A DNA stretch of 64,000 nt from Apostichopus japonicus (GCF_037975245.1 NC_092575.1:12263001-12327000), one strand, 5' to 3'. Positions 32,583-45,049 are shown, numbered from the stretch's first letter. The notes: generated by a model from the sequence alone, not told the origin. A program made the numbers and translations.

Positions 32583-33213
32583 GGTCACATCTGTACGGAA
32601 GCGTAGAAGGGACATTGCATTGACGAGTTACCAACTTGACAAAACGACAATTTTCTGCAAATTGACAAGTTGTCGAGATGATAACGTGACAAAATTCAAA
32701 AATTGACGTTTTGACGAGATAACGGATCTCGTCAATGCAGCAATTTCCTGCAAATTGACGAGTTGCACACTTACTACCATCTCGACAAGTTGACAAAATT
32801 CAGAAAATTGACGTTTTGACGAGTTAACGGATCTCGTCAATGCAGCAATTTTCTGCAAATTGACGAGTTGCACACTTACTACTATCTCGACAAGATGACA
32901 AAATTCAGAAAATTGACGTTTTGACGAGATAACGGATCTCGTCAATGCAGCAATTTTCTGCAAATTGACGAGTTGCACAGTTACTACCATCTCGACAAGA
33001 TGACAAAATTCAGAAAATTGTCGTTTTGACGAGATAACGGATCTCGTCAATGCATAAATTTTCTGAATCCGTTATCTCGTCAAAACGTCAATTTTCTGAG
33101 TTTTGTCACGTTACCATCTCGTCAACTCGTCAATTTGCAGATAATTGTCGTTTTGTCAAGTTGGTAACTCGTCAATGCAATGTGTCTTCTACGCTTCCGT
33201 ACATATGTCACAA
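32583..33213. mobile_element. Snap-back TIR element with 120-bp internal tandem repeats
   Basis: Terminal inverted repeats of more than 80 bp: left contains TACGGAAGCGTAGAAG and ATTGACGAGTTACCAACTTG, the right end the complements. Between them are about four direct units with TTGACGTTTTGACGAGATAA, CGGATCTCGTCAATGCAGCA and TTGCACACTTACTACCATCT. The apparent minus-strand protein here is a repeat artefact. It lies 180 bp upstream of the RNF215 start codon. Confidence 0.85.
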
Positions 33214-33395
33214 ATATCGAGGGTTTCAACAACAACATAAACAGTGTTGTTGTGTATGCATGTTATACGAGTACAGTAGTATAGTACAGTATAGTACTGC
33301 TAGCCTATACTGTCATAGACATTTAATTGTGTCCCTATTTGAAAGGAATGAATAAATTGTCTTGCATGTAGGCACTGGTGTCTGCCTTTCCTTTC

Positions 33396-33614
33396 ATGAT
33401 GACCCCTGCCTTCCGATTGAGCAAGATTTCATGGTTTCGAATTGATATTGATCGTTCGGTGTTTGCATGGATGGTGCTTCTCTCAATTGGAATCCACGTA
33501 GTTACCGGTGATCGGGATGCTATGGTGCAAGTACTGGCATCTGGTGAAGGTGTGTTAGGCCAATATTCTACCCTGGGTGCTGGAGATACAGTCGTGACTG
33601 GAATTCTTCATGAG
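33396..33614 (+). CDS. RNF215: RNF215 exon 1, signal peptide and luminal start
   Basis: 73 codons. [20 protein letters not shown] precedes the hydrophobic core [14 protein letters not shown]. Donor GAG/GTATAT. An AG at 33,370-33,371 could be the acceptor of a 5' UTR intron. Confidence 0.85.
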
Positions 33615-36600
33615 GTATATTTATGTAAACATCGTTCTGTTTATTTATTTTTGCCCTTAAGGTTTAGACTGGGCTTGTGCGAGACCTTCAAGGTCACCAA
33701 ATAGCCCAATATATTAATATTAGGCCCTATGCCTAACTTGGTTACTGTATCATGAATGCAGAACAGGGTCTATACCTACTGTATGTAGGGCCTAGAGCTA
33801 GGCTACAATGTGAGGCAAGCCATCAGCCTAAGGCCAAGGACCATACCATAAGCCTAGGATTTTTGGAATGGCAAACATATGATATATGGCGTAGGCAAGT
33901 TAACTTTTATACACTTGTTTGTGAGTATGAGTTGGTAAGTGCCAAATCTAATTGTACTGGTAGGCCTAGGCCTATTAGTATTAAATTGAACATTACTCAT
34001 AGTTCAGAAGCCATATGATTGGCCTATCTTTCATATATTTCTTGGGAGCAATAAAAGGACCTGTACAGAATGTGATGGATGGATGTACAAAATATAATTG
34101 ACTGAGAATCACTTTCCATTTTGAAAATCTCTGAATGGAGTAAACTAATTTGGTTTAAGACAATTAAGTCTACTTCTGGAAGGGTATTGTATTAAAACTG
34201 TCCAGAACAAGGAAATTTATACCCAGTGAACTTCTTAGTATGAATGCTTTTGAACTTGCACTTGACTTGAGGAGAGTCAGTCATTTGGTTTCAAATTATA
34301 TCTTGTTTTGTTTTACAGGTTACAGGAAACTGTACCAAGAAGTTTGTTCATTCAATTCTCCCAGATGAAGAACCCATAGGTATTCTCTTCTTGCCTGAAG
34401 TGGATGAGTCCAAGAACCACAAAGAACCCTCCCAGTCAACCACATGTACCATATTAGATCAGGTTAGGTTGACATTTTTGGTGGGGCCTTTGGAAATAAA
34501 GAAAGACCAAAGGGAAGTTAAAGGCATTAAAGACTCGCCCCAGACTGCGTGCGGCCATCTGAAAAAGTTAACTTTCCGTTGCTTGCAAGTGACGTTTTGT
34601 TCATGTAGCTACAAAATGCAGACAGCACATTAATGAAACGTGATACCTTGTTATCTTTAGCTGGACCTGAGATGTCCATCGCTGTATTGTTTGTACACTG
34701 TGCTGTGGGTATTGACTGCAGCTGTATGTACTGACTGTACAGTAGTGTCTAATTACCGATGGTAGCAAGCTGTGTGTGTGTATTTTCTCGGATCGATGGT
34801 GGTGTCTAACACTTCTGTTACACCTCCTTTGAAACTAGGTCAGATTACCGGCATTAGACGTTTGTTTTGCGCGAGTCTTCACACCCTTTCAGGTAGATGG
34901 CATAGGGATCAATTAAGAAAAAAAGAAACTCTTTGTTTTATTGAATGACCTGAATAAAATGAGATTGTTTGTTTGTCCACCAGGATTCATCTTCTTATTA
35001 CTAAAGTGTATTTTTACTTTCTGTTGTTCCAGGTGAAGCAAGTAATGCTGCTAGGTTGTTCAGCTCTGGTGGTACTTGCGTTGAATCCCTCTATCCTTAA
35101 AGAGGTACGTCAAGGGCAGCAGAACCTTCTACGGCAGTATGTAGGGAATTTAATTTGAACTTCCAAATGCTACATAATTAGTAACAGTGGAATTGTATTT
35201 ACATGTGTACAATGGTATACATATGGTACTGACTCTGTCGTTATCAGAACATTTGACGCAACATTTGTTCTTCATTTGTAGTTGTTAATATACAAGCACA
35301 ACATTTTTCATGCACGTTAAATATTTCCTGGCAAAGACAAAATGGTGAACATACCAAATATTTAATGAGCTAATTAATGTTGCTGGTAGTTACAAGATTT
35401 CTGCAATAAAGTCCTCATAGGTTTATGTTTTTTATTTAATGAATCCAATTTGTATTTATTTTATTTATTTATTGCCTAATATTTATTTATTGTGGTAGTT
35501 TACTGGTTGTTGTGGTCAAGTGGGAGGGAGGGGGAACTTGTGTTTCTTAAGTGTTTCTTGTTCTACTATGCGAATCCCTCAACAATTGATAAAAAAAAGG
35601 TTGTACATACTTTTCTAACTTTGGATGAACTTACAGTATTCTTTCAGGAAAGTTTTTTTGTGCCTATATCTTTGCACCCCCTGTTATCCTGCCTCACACC
35701 TCCATAGGGGTACACCCCAGGTTAAGAAACGCTGCAGTAAGTTCTTTTGACTTTTGCTTTCAATTGAAACTTTTTATGTGCTAGGTTTGTCCTTATTGTT
35801 TGTTTTGAAACATTTGTCAAAGATGTGAAATGTTACAAATTTCTATAAAAGTAACAGAGAGAATCTTTCAATCCTTTTCCTACAGCTGGATGGTTCCCAA
35901 ACCTTTTCTAAGCCCATCGTTAAGGTTTCCTCCAAGCAAAATGTTGAACTAGTAAAGAAGGAAATCAAGAGGTTGGTTCTCTTGTCTTTTTCAACTCTTT
36001 ATGTCATATTTTAACCACTTTCCCGAAAAATATAACCAAAAGAGCGCGCGTTCAGCTAGTTAATATGCATATCATATAGGCATGCATCGGTTACTACATC
36101 ACATGCCAATAACATACAATCATTTTCCGTGTCATTACCCCTCCATATTGGTTATAATTATTGGCAAAGTCGTTACAATAATAATGATAATAATTATATC
36201 AGTCTAACCATTGAAAAACACATTGCAAATTAATTTTCTTTCAGTAGGGCCCGAAAACTTTTCAGCATATTGCCTGAATTTTCACAAACATTTTTGGTTG
36301 GGGGGCTGCATTTTGGGGGGATAGTTGTGAACAAAAGTTATAGTATTTGCAATTGATGAATATGTAGAGCCTCTCACCTTCAATTCCATGGCCCCTCAAG
36401 CTGTCAAGTATGCTACCCTTGATTTCTGCCCTATTCCCTCCATCAAGTCCGGCTGTTGTTTGTAAATGGGTTCCAACAAGTAAATATGCTCGTAGCATTT
36501 GTAAACACTAAGTCATGTAGTGGGTGATTTCTGATACGTTGTCTTCAGTAATGAATGCAACTGTCAGCCATATCACACATTGTGGTATTCTTAAAGATCA

Positions 36601-39600
36601 CTGCCAACCTCATAAAAAAATTAGCAACTTGTCGGGCAGTCCAGCCATGCCCCAAATCAACAAAGGGCCACGATATATCTATATGTATGTCGGTCCTATC
36701 TATTTTCCGCAAAAGTTGAAAAGTTTCGGTCTTTTATTGCAGATCAAAACGGCACTGTGAGTTGATAACTAGTAGCATCGATTTCATCTGTAATTATCGA
36801 AACGGTGATCTTCTGAAACGTGTTTTGGAAGTTTTCAAGTCAGACTAATCGTTTTAAGCACTATGTTTGAAGCTCTTTTTTAAGCGTTTTTAGCGTCTTA
36901 AGCACTTTTGTTATCGTAAGCACCTTTTTTTTCGTCCGGCCAAACTGCACCGGTGTAAACCTTGACTAGTTTATAAAGTAGTTTATAAATCACCCAGCAC
37001 GTCTGTATGCGGGTTCACCCGGCATGTTCGCACGATTGTGAGAGCTTTCATGTGGTCTTGAAATACTTTGATTCAGATATCTGTAACAATATAGATCGCC
37101 TGCATTAGGACCGTTATGCCAGTACCCTTTGTAGAGACACGAGAGCCCCATTGGCAAGATGTACATAATGGTGGGTCATCCCACCAAGGCTTGAAAATGG
37201 TCTGGTATTAGGCCTAACCGTCCACACAGTTTTGTTCGAGCAATCCAGTATTCCGGGATTCTTAAGATTGTTCATAAGAAACATTATTTGGGAAACTTTA
37301 TAATGCTTATCTAGGCTTTATTAAACCTGCAACTAAAAGTATAGTCTGTTAAAGTCACAAAACTTTGACACATCCAAAAGAATATTTATATATCAAAAGA
37401 ACGGTCACCGTATACTTACGATACTTTTAAATATCGTTGTATTTAATGAGGCTATACTTGTGATTCCCAAGACAGTGAGTAGCCATTTGGGACTCGACAA
37501 AATTTTATTAGTGTCGCCCTTTAGCCTAGACTTAAATCTGTTTTTTTTCTTCAAATTTTCAATATTTTCCGATCTAGCATCCAGGTATTATATTACATTT
37601 TACTACCAGGACTGAACATTAAGTATAATCAATGGAAATGGTGATTTTTATTAATGCTGGTGACAATTTGGCAGTTAGAAATAGTGCCAAACCAGCATGA
37701 AATTTCTCCACAGATAATCAAAAAATTTGAGGTCCCTGGAAACTGATATTGGCCCCATCAGGTGAAACATCAATGTTCGTGCCCTGCTTTCCATTTACTC
37801 TGCCACTGTCATTTCTTGAACCCTATATTTCAAAGTTGATTTCTTAGTAAACAAAAGGCAATGTCCTTTGAACATACAATCCCCTCATGTGCCTTTTTTG
37901 TCTGATATTCATGTTTTTTTTATTGCTTTGACAAACAGTACTCATTCCAAGAAGGCCATCATCAAACCAATCCGTCGGAAGAAAGACGAGAGTCCTGCAG
38001 TTGTGGTAAGTTGAAATGTTTCCTAAAGAGTCAAATGTTCCTTTGTCAAGTCATTCACATGTTTTAGGAAAATAGTTTACAGAGTTCCTGTATTTCTTTG
38101 TAAACTTAAAAGACAAGTCAACATTGACTACAAGGTTTCCTTTGGGAATAGTGTCAAACACTACAGTAAAGGAAGAGTGTATTGTGAAATGACCAAAAAG
38201 ACTGATAACTTAATCATTTCTCGTTTCACAGTCTGTTTATTAAACTATGCAAGAATGTACAGTTACATACAATCTGTAAGTGCTTTAGTTTCTGATGATG
38301 ACTAGCACGTGGATACTGCTGGAAAATCTCTCCTCGAATAACCTCTCGCAGTGCAATCCATTTGTATTTCATTCTTTCAAAGAGTAACAGAATTTCATTC
38401 ATCTTTCAACTTTCCTGTTCGTTTCATCAGTTGTTCGTAAAATACAGTATTTTCTCCTTGTCACAGAGCGTACCAAAACTCACGTTGTGGTCGACTTGTG
38501 GAAAGTCTATCGGTGGGACTCATCGAGAATGGGAAGGAACAGTCTGTCTCGGAGTAAATCCATTTACATCGCCGGTAAGTTTATGATATTTGAATTTATC
38601 TTGTCTGCAGATGGTAACAAAGTTGCAGTTGATAAAGACGGGATTTTTTTTAAAATGAGCTTTTCATTTGTGTAGGCATAATAAGGATGCTTTAAGATAT
38701 TTACTGTACATAGCTAATGATGTGCAACTATGGATTTGAAGGGTAGCCGATAAATGCATATTCATGTCATCTGAAGGAGGAAAGAAATAGTTCCCTTCCA
38801 CCCCCTGTCCCTTTAACCATTAAAACATCAAGTAGGATATAAATAGTTTCCCCAATATAATTCTCTCCAATAACCTTTTTTTGTATAATAGTATAATAAT
38901 ATAATAACTCTTGCACAACTTCTCAGCACACAAAGAAAATTAGCAAAGGACATTTATTTGAATTACTTTGACCGTTAGTCCACTGTTATTGAATCTTCGC
39001 CATAGAAAAGAATGGATGAGCTTGTAAGTGCACCCAGGACTTGTTCGCCTGGTGATCAAAATACCCCTCTACGAAGACAAGAGACGTCAAACGGGGTACA
39101 CGACTCTAAAAAAACAGACCATTCACGACTGAAGTACACTACGGAGCAGTCCAGAGGTGCACAGCCTGAATTTATTGGGGACAGCTTACATTTAGAACAA
39201 GATGCTCCCCTAATGGGATCTGCAAGATCGTGTGTTTTGAAAGGTGGCGTTGAAAACGACGTTCCATGGCGTAGCGTTGTCTGTTACGGAGGGGGAGGTG
39301 ATCGCGTACGTGTAAGCTCATTCAGACACTACCCCTATTGGACACTCATCCATCCCATTCATAGAAAACTTAACAAGATTACTAACAACCTCTCATTGTT
39401 ATTGAGATTAATATCAAAATTCATCAAACAAGCAAGATATGTTAAAGTCTGACAAACATGTGTTTTTTTGGTTTGTGAGAGATAAAACGACTATGTGTTA
39501 CAAACCTCTGCAACAAGTAAGTACTCTCAATACACTGACAGCAATGTTAAAGAATCATTTTACATGAATATATCTCCTAACATGAATAATCATCATTGGA

Positions 39601-42600
39601 GTCCCCTTCTCCTTCCCCCGTCCTCCTTCCCCATAATATCTGACCCTGTCTGCAGCCTGGAAATCACATATATTATTCTCATGCAACATTTGTATCACAT
39701 TTAGTTATTATTTTAGTATTTAGTATTAATTTCAGTGTGTATAATTAAAAAGGAATCACTCAAATTACATGGTATGCATTGATCAGGATTTAGTTTGCAT
39801 TGGTTATTATAAGATGACAAGTACAGTATGCCTTCTTAGTTTTGCAGCCAAGTAACTTCATAAGGTGTGATATTGCTTTTTTTTTGACAAACTGCTTTTA
39901 TGTAAATTCTTTATAAAGATGCAATATGATATGATTCTTCTAAATTAACAAAATAAAAACATAATTTATTGGTAATTAGGTGGTTACCTCTGTAAAAGTC
40001 TGTATTTCATTCCCAAGAAGGAGCAACCAATGCAGTCTGAGAAAGTTACAAAAGCAAACAGAAGTACCACTGCAACTATTTTAATAATTGTAATGCATTA
40101 TTCGTTAATAATAATAATAATAATAATAATAAAATATATTGATTGGTAGAGCACTTTTATCCAGTTGGATGTTGCTCAGAATCGCTGTAGAAGCAGGTAC
40201 ACAGTATCAGAAATATGACAGTCATCAAAACATGAGTTTACAACATGGCATAAGCGTTTAGGAATAAGAACGACTTGAGAGTCTCTTCTGAAAAGTTGAC
40301 AAAATCCTGGTTTGGTTTTAAATGTAAGGGGAGACTGTCCCAGAGTTTTGGACCTTGTTTTGCAAAGCAGCAGTCACCATAGACGGAAGTGCATACAGAA
40401 GGTTCAAATAGCATGTGTTGTTTGCCTGATCTAAGTACCCTACTTGGCTTGTGTTCCTGGAGGAGTTTCTTTAATGGCATGTGACTTTTTTCTTCTCCAC
40501 ACTCTGTCTCTACAGATCTCCTTTAGTACTATATGGCAGTATGTGTTTTCTCTCATTGTATCAGTGTATGTCATACTCACTTTCAAAAAGACCAGACGAC
40601 CTCAACGATTAGAAGATGTAGAGGTTAGTATTTTCAAGATGAAAATCTTTCGTCATGCTTTTAGAAATAAAATCCCATTCATTAACAACACCATCGGTGA
40701 GACAATGTTTTTCTCAAAAGTTACGTTATGTTCCCGGAGATGCTTGTCAAGGACTGACTAATTATCTTCTGTGGTTTGTAGGGAAGGAATCACTAGATTA
40801 TTTATCATGAACTGTTCTCAGTAATATGTAAAAAAAACAAACAATCCCTATAGACTAATTTTGTGGGCACATCAGCTTGCCTTGCATATCTACAGTAACC
40901 CACAGACACATAAGCACATGTTGACTCTGTCATTTCTTGTGACTCTCAGCTGCTCTAAAAATATGTAGTTTTAACCTAGATATCTTTATAAATTATTTCA
41001 TTAATCTTAATGTTGTTTCTCAATGGGTGGAATAAAATAGCAGTACTTCAGCTTAGTTGCATTCAGATGTAACTTATTTGCAGTGAACCAATTGGTACCG
41101 TAACAAAGATACATCTCATTATTAATATTAGTATGAATGCGAGCGGTGTATGCATAATATCCCTTTAACATGTGTCATTAATGCTCTCTTTTCTCTGTTC
41201 GATTTGAACATGAGCCCATAATTTTGGTTATCACACCGAAATATGTTTATTTTAGGCGCAGCCAGTTTTGTAAACAACAACTGTTCAGAAAAACATTTCT
41301 TCACTTAGGAAATGTTTTCTTCCTAGCGTTAAGCTGGTATGTTCATGACATACTCTGCGCCACAATAACTTGCGAGTTCCCCTCTTTTGAGACTGAGTAA
41401 AGTTTATACCAAGCTCTCTAAAAAACAAAATAAGCTGCAAATTTGAAAAGGGGAGAGAGTCGGAGAGGGGCATAATGACTGCTACTGTTACTGTATCATA
41501 TTACCACAACACTTTAACCCTTTATATCGAAAGCCCCTGTGGTCGTTTAGTGACCTTAATTTTTATCAACGTTTCTCTCACTTTGTTTAAGGATTCTTTG
41601 CAGAGACTTGCAAAACTATCTGTGTCTAAGATGCCAACAAGGAAGTACAAGAAGAAGAAGGGGAGTTTAACCTCCCAGGAATCTGACAATTGCGCTATTT
41701 GTCTTGATGAGTTCAGCAAAGGACAGGTACATTCGCTCAAAAGACATTTTCTTTGCATTTCGTTACTGTTTATAGCCATTCTGACTGGAAACAAAGCAAA
41801 ATTCACAAAGGAAGATTAAAATAGTCCTCACTGAAAAGTTGAATATCGGATCTCATTATATTGTTCCCTATGGGCTAGATATAACGGATTGGATATACCT
41901 TGAGTATCTTGGCAAGATTATGCCTACATTACTCCAGCAAAGTAGATCACAGTGTGTAGTCTCTGATGTCTTCATGGCATGTACTTGGCCAATAAAACAA
42001 ATAAGATTGTTGTTTACTTGTCTTTGTAACCTGACACATTTTGAAAAGTTTCTTAGCTGGCAATTTAATTAAATCGCTATGTCTGACTTCAGAATTGTTG
42101 ATGGCTTCCAACCATTCAGAGCCAATTGATCTATATTCATCAAATCCGCCATTTTGATTTTGCTTTGTACATGTCTCATTAGGTTATACGAATGTTACCA
42201 TGTGACCATCACTTCCATTGTAAATGTGTTGATGACTGGTTGATCAAGCGAAGGACTTGTCCTTTATGTAAGATGGACATAGTCGGTAAGTTGCCCATAA
42301 TTTGCCAAATTTATAATTAACCCCACCTTATTGTAAAATTCATGTTTGCCTGCCATATTGTATCTTCTGAAATAAATTAATATAATCAGAGATGTACGTC
42401 AAAGCTTAAATACAAGGCATATTGCGGTGACAGAAAATGTAACACTTGTACAATGGCATAGAAAAATATTCTACACTGTTATTTGAAAAAACTGGCAGAT
42501 CGATAACTTCTTCCTAACTCTTAATGGTTGTTTCAGGAAGCAGGACATGGTAGGTGGTGTGTCATTTCATCTTAGCAGATGTCCCTGAAATATGATTCGT

Positions 42601-43123
42601 TCGGAATGTTTGCTGACTTGTCAATGTTTTCTTCGTGTAGAATTTAATCAATATGCAACCAATGCTTGTAAGAATAATACTTTGTTTCTTCAGTGGATTA
42701 ATTATTTGTACATAAACAAAGATTGTTGAGCTCAATTGCCATGACGACATCACTAACTGCTGTTGCCAGATGCATTCATAAAATATCACAAATATTACAA
42801 AATTTGTATCTACATGACTTCATAACCTCTAATCACCATAACGTCTGCAGTTTCTGCTAATTATCATGCTTTTTGTGGGATTTTGGCAGGCTAGAGGAAT
42901 AGATATTGGTTTTTTGGTATCATTCCGTTAAACGGTCAAGTATGGTGCCGACAGATTGCAAAACTTGTGATGATGAACCAATTTTCTCCTGATATCTATT
43001 TCTGTTCTTTTGTGAATTTATCACAATTAGTTTTTTATCCTGTTGTAATAAGTTATTTTGTTTATGTATTTCTTTCTGCTTTTTATTGCAGATCAGCGGT
43101 TCCACTGCTATAGTAATTTATAA
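33396..43123 (+). CDS. RNF215: RNF215, PA-TM-RING-H2 E3 ubiquitin ligase; gene-level entry
   Basis: Ten coding exons (33396-33614, 34319-34462, 35033-35104, 35886-35971, 37939-38005, 38467-38574, 40516-40623, 41604-41726, 42183-42285, 43092-43123) give 353 residues; human RNF215 is 377. Order: signal peptide (about residues 20-42), luminal protease-associated-like domain including [15 protein letters not shown], the RNF215 hallmark KLTLWSTCG and [10 protein letters not shown], one transmembrane helix (residues about 237-255), a basic juxtamembrane segment, then RING-H2 with C298, C301, C316, H318, H321, C324, C335 and C338. The RING recruits E2-ubiquitin; the family sits in endosomal/secretory membranes. 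ATG 33,396 is the first in-frame Met before the signal sequence. All phases agree and every intron is GT-AG. Stop is TAA 43,121-43,123. Confidence 0.93.
33615..34318. other. RNF215 intron 1
   Basis: Rich in AGGCCTAG-type palindromic hexamers (33,660-34,020), otherwise featureless; the open frame there is not supported as coding. Confidence 0.5.
34319..34462 (+). CDS. RNF215: RNF215 exon 2, luminal domain
   Basis: 48 codons, [20 protein letters not shown] then [10 protein letters not shown]. One N-glycosylation sequon (NCT). Acceptor TTTTACAG, donor CAG/GTTAGG. Confidence 0.88.
34518..34890 (+). mobile_element. TTAA-flanked MITE, copy 3
   Basis: Same family and orientation as 13,387-13,750, here inside RNF215 intron 2. 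Left flank TTAA then AGGCATTAAAGACTCGCC; right end GCGAGTCTTCACACCCTTTC. TTAA is not visible on the right. Confidence 0.8.
35033..35104 (+). CDS. RNF215: RNF215 exon 3, PA-domain core
   Basis: 24 codons, [20 protein letters not shown] then ILKE, matching the LFLGASALLLLILN strand of human RNF215. Acceptor TTCCAG, donor GAG/GTACGT. Confidence 0.93.
35105..35885. other. RNF215 intron 3
   Basis: ATTTATTT-rich; contains GGGGTACACCCCAGGTTAAG (35,707-35,726), a phrase that looks like the end of a dispersed transposon copy; nothing else recognised. Confidence 0.4.
35886..35971 (+). CDS. RNF215: RNF215 exon 4
   Basis: [20 protein letters not shown] then ELVKKEIK; corresponds to the RPVIVLHYSSNVTKLL region of human RNF215. 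Acceptor CCTACAG, donor AGAG/GTTGGT, ends two bases into a codon. Confidence 0.88.
35972..37938. other. RNF215 intron 4
   Basis: About 2 kb without a supported gene. Text around 36,240-36,310 and 36,900-36,960 looks repeat-derived (GGGCCCG, G-run; TCCGGCCAAACTGCACCGG) but no boundaries can be set. Confidence 0.35.
37939..38005 (+). CDS. RNF215: RNF215 exon 5
   Basis: Basic 22-residue exon ([22 protein letters not shown]), acceptor AAACAG, donor GTG/GTAAGT. Low similarity; supported by splice sites and phase. Confidence 0.75.
38467..38574 (+). CDS. RNF215: RNF215 exon 6, KLTLWSTCG hallmark
   Basis: 36 codons with [14 protein letters not shown] and [10 protein letters not shown], the RNF215 signature just before the membrane span. 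Acceptor GTCACAG, donor CCG/GTAAGT. Confidence 0.93.
39006..39311 (+). CDS. Possible cassette exon of RNF215 or a nested small gene
   Basis: An open frame with an ATG at 39,012 runs to 39,452. Read as an exon, acceptor CGCCATAG (39,005) and donor CGT/GTAAGC (39,312) enclose exactly 306 nt, phase 0 at both ends. It would therefore fit between RNF215 exons 6 and 7 without a frameshift and add 102 polar residues to the luminal stalk. The segment is visibly more GC-rich than the surrounding intron and has mixed codons like coding DNA, but no domain is recognised. Human RNF215 has no such insert, so a nested ORF or chance remain possible. Confidence 0.35.
40105..40485 (-). mobile_element. 3' end of a CR1/RTE-like non-LTR retrotransposon
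   Basis: A minus-strand open frame encodes the typical reverse-transcriptase C-terminal tail ([38 protein letters not shown]-like end). It is followed by a short 3' UTR and an (ATT)n tail (40,106-40,135 on plus as AAT repeats). 5'-truncated, in RNF215 intron 6. Confidence 0.85.
40516..40623 (+). CDS. RNF215: RNF215 exon 7, transmembrane helix
   Basis: [20 protein letters not shown] then [16 protein letters not shown]: one hydrophobic span followed by basic cytoplasmic residues. Acceptor TCTACAG, donor GAG/GTTAGT. Confidence 0.92.
40624..41603. other. RNF215 intron 7
   Basis: No repeat recognised. The frame reads through the exon 7 donor for about 46 codons to 40,761, but a strong GTTAGT donor and the match resuming in exon 8 favour splicing. 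A small extra exon cannot be excluded, because human RNF215 has about 10 more residues here. Confidence 0.4.
41604..41726 (+). CDS. RNF215: RNF215 exon 8, first half of RING-H2
   Basis: [20 protein letters not shown], then [14 protein letters not shown] with the first two zinc ligands. Acceptor TTTGCAG; an alternative in-frame acceptor 12 bases upstream (TTTAAG, 41,591) would add DSLQ. Donor CAG/GTACAT. Confidence 0.9.
42183..42285 (+). CDS. RNF215: RNF215 exon 9, second half of RING-H2
   Basis: [20 protein letters not shown] then [14 protein letters not shown], carrying the remaining six zinc ligands of the C3H2C3 finger and the E2-contact Trp. Acceptor CATTAG, donor G/GTAAGT. Confidence 0.96.
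42286..43091. other. RNF215 intron 9
   Basis: AT-rich, no feature recognised. Confidence 0.5.
43092..43123 (+). CDS. RNF215: RNF215 exon 10, C terminus
   Basis: Completes the split Asp codon then QRFHCYSNL and TAA. Acceptor TATTGCAG. Ends shortly after the RING, like human RNF215 (which ends NRYSDD). Confidence 0.88.
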
Positions 43124-44580
43124 CAAGTACTGGACAATAGACAAACAAATATTTCCTTTTCATATACTTTAGGAATATATATACTTATTTATGTGTTTAT
43201 TTTGTTTTAGTGTTAAGGGTGTGTCGTTGACTCTTCTTTTGTCCTTTAACAATGTATCTTAGAAACTAAAAGCGTTACATATGCACTACATAATGAAATC
43301 AGACTTGGTCCAAATTTGTCATTTCACTGTTAGTAACTTACCAAAAGGCCATATAAAACACACTTTTATGAAGAGCACAAATAGTAGTCGATGATACCTT
43401 GTTATTGTACCATGGCATACAGCAAAAATGGCTTTGATATAACCAGGAGGTGCATTTGTCCAGCCAACTGACTCCCTATCTTTCCTTCTGTATGTAACCG
43501 AATTTCAGCCAATAAAAAATTCTGTGTCCTGGCTAAGCCAAATCTTATCGGGTAAAATATTGGTTTTGTATGTTTTTATCTATGTGTTTATTATATATGT
43601 GTTTTAATACATTGTAGGTATGTCATTGTTTTAATGTTTTACAAATATACTGTATATATCCATGGGTTTAAATATAAGTAAGAAAATCATGGCCAATTAT
43701 ATTTTAATTTATACTATATATCTTTGGACAAATTATTGTATGAGTGATCATTGCAATGTTTAACAATTATGAAATGTTAAAGCGCATATAAAAGTATTGT
43801 TTAAAACTGAATTTGGCAGTAATGTGGCATTTGATGTGGCAATTGAGCAAATGTGGCAGTAAAATTCAGAGAGATGCAAATCTTACTGGTAACACAAATG
43901 CTATTTCTAGTTGGAAGCAGCAAATTTCACTTCATTGAAGGGAAGAGTTACCAGACCTCATATGTGACTTCAAGCAAACACAAAACTTTATCATAACATT
44001 CTTAAAAGAGCCTCTAAAATATGTTTTTATAACGTTAATTGTTATAAAAACGTCGTTTTAACGTTTTTATGAGATACTAATATTATATTAATGTTTTATC
44101 AAGAAAATGTTTTGAAATGATAGCCTGAGAACGTTTTCGTGACATATTTATTACACCACAAATCACGTTATCAAAACAAAAGACGAAACGTTTTAATAAC
44201 GTTTTAAAAACGTTTTTGTGTTTGCTATGCACAATTGGATGGCAGTGAGACTTGCAATGTTGAAATATGAAGATGTCTCGTAATGTGGGTATCAGTAGCT
44301 CCATCATTAGAATTTGCATGTCTCTATAATTCACAGTGTTTTATCAGTAATAAATCGAAATCGAAAAACTGCAATTATTCCTATTTATGTATCTGGCGAC
44401 AGCAGAGTGAGTGTCATCAGGACAGATGAGTCAAGAAAAGTCAAGAATTTGTAATCGGTATTCTCTTCATAAGCAGCTGAAAATTACATGAAATGTCCCA
44501 CAATAGAGCAGCTGGTTTATTTATAGGAGTTAGCTTCTCTTTAACATCAAGTACTCTTGAAGAGAAACTATAGTAACAAG
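43124..44580 (+). other. RNF215 3' UTR and intergenic spacer
   Basis: Probable 3' UTR of RNF215; candidate poly(A) signal AATAAA at 43,511-43,516, with further A/T-rich candidates downstream. A run of AACGTTTT-type inverted motifs occurs at 44,030-44,215. No gene recognised. Confidence 0.35.
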
Positions 44581-45049
44581 TTGCATTAATGCAGGGGTGT
44601 TGGAAGAGTATTGAAGTTGGGGGAGGTCTCTTGGTGTGGGAGACGACCGTCAAGGGGTTTTCAAAAGGTGGCACCTTGATTTATTCAAAATGACACTTAA
44701 TTTTCACCTGATTTCACTTTGAAGTGCTGAAAATACTAACCCTTTCTCCCCTTCCCACTGATTTAAAAAATGATGGCCAGTTCTGGTTTACCAAAAGAAA
44801 TGTAGCCTACATTCACTTACGAAAAGGGTACTTTTATAGTATTTGAAAACTTCGGGAGAAGGTACAATCCAGTAACAGAAAAGGATCCTTTTTTTTGTAT
44901 ATTTATGGAAAAGTGTACTTTTCAGATTTTCCCCAAAAGTGATGAGGGTGGGGTGGGTGTAGACATGTCTCCCTTTGCCCTCCACCAGTCTCCGCTGCGC
45001 CTGCATGAATGTCAAAATGTATGTTTATAAATTTAAGGATATCCGTTAC

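Noticed and set aside
32628-33050. 140-codon minus-strand ORF with repeated SVISSKRQFSEFCHLVE motif
   Set aside because: It is the translation of the tandem units of the snap-back element; the reading frame follows from the repeat, not from selection.
33752-34018. 88-codon plus-strand ORF in RNF215 intron 1
   Set aside because: Dominated by AGGCCTAG-type repeats; no splice support and no similarity.
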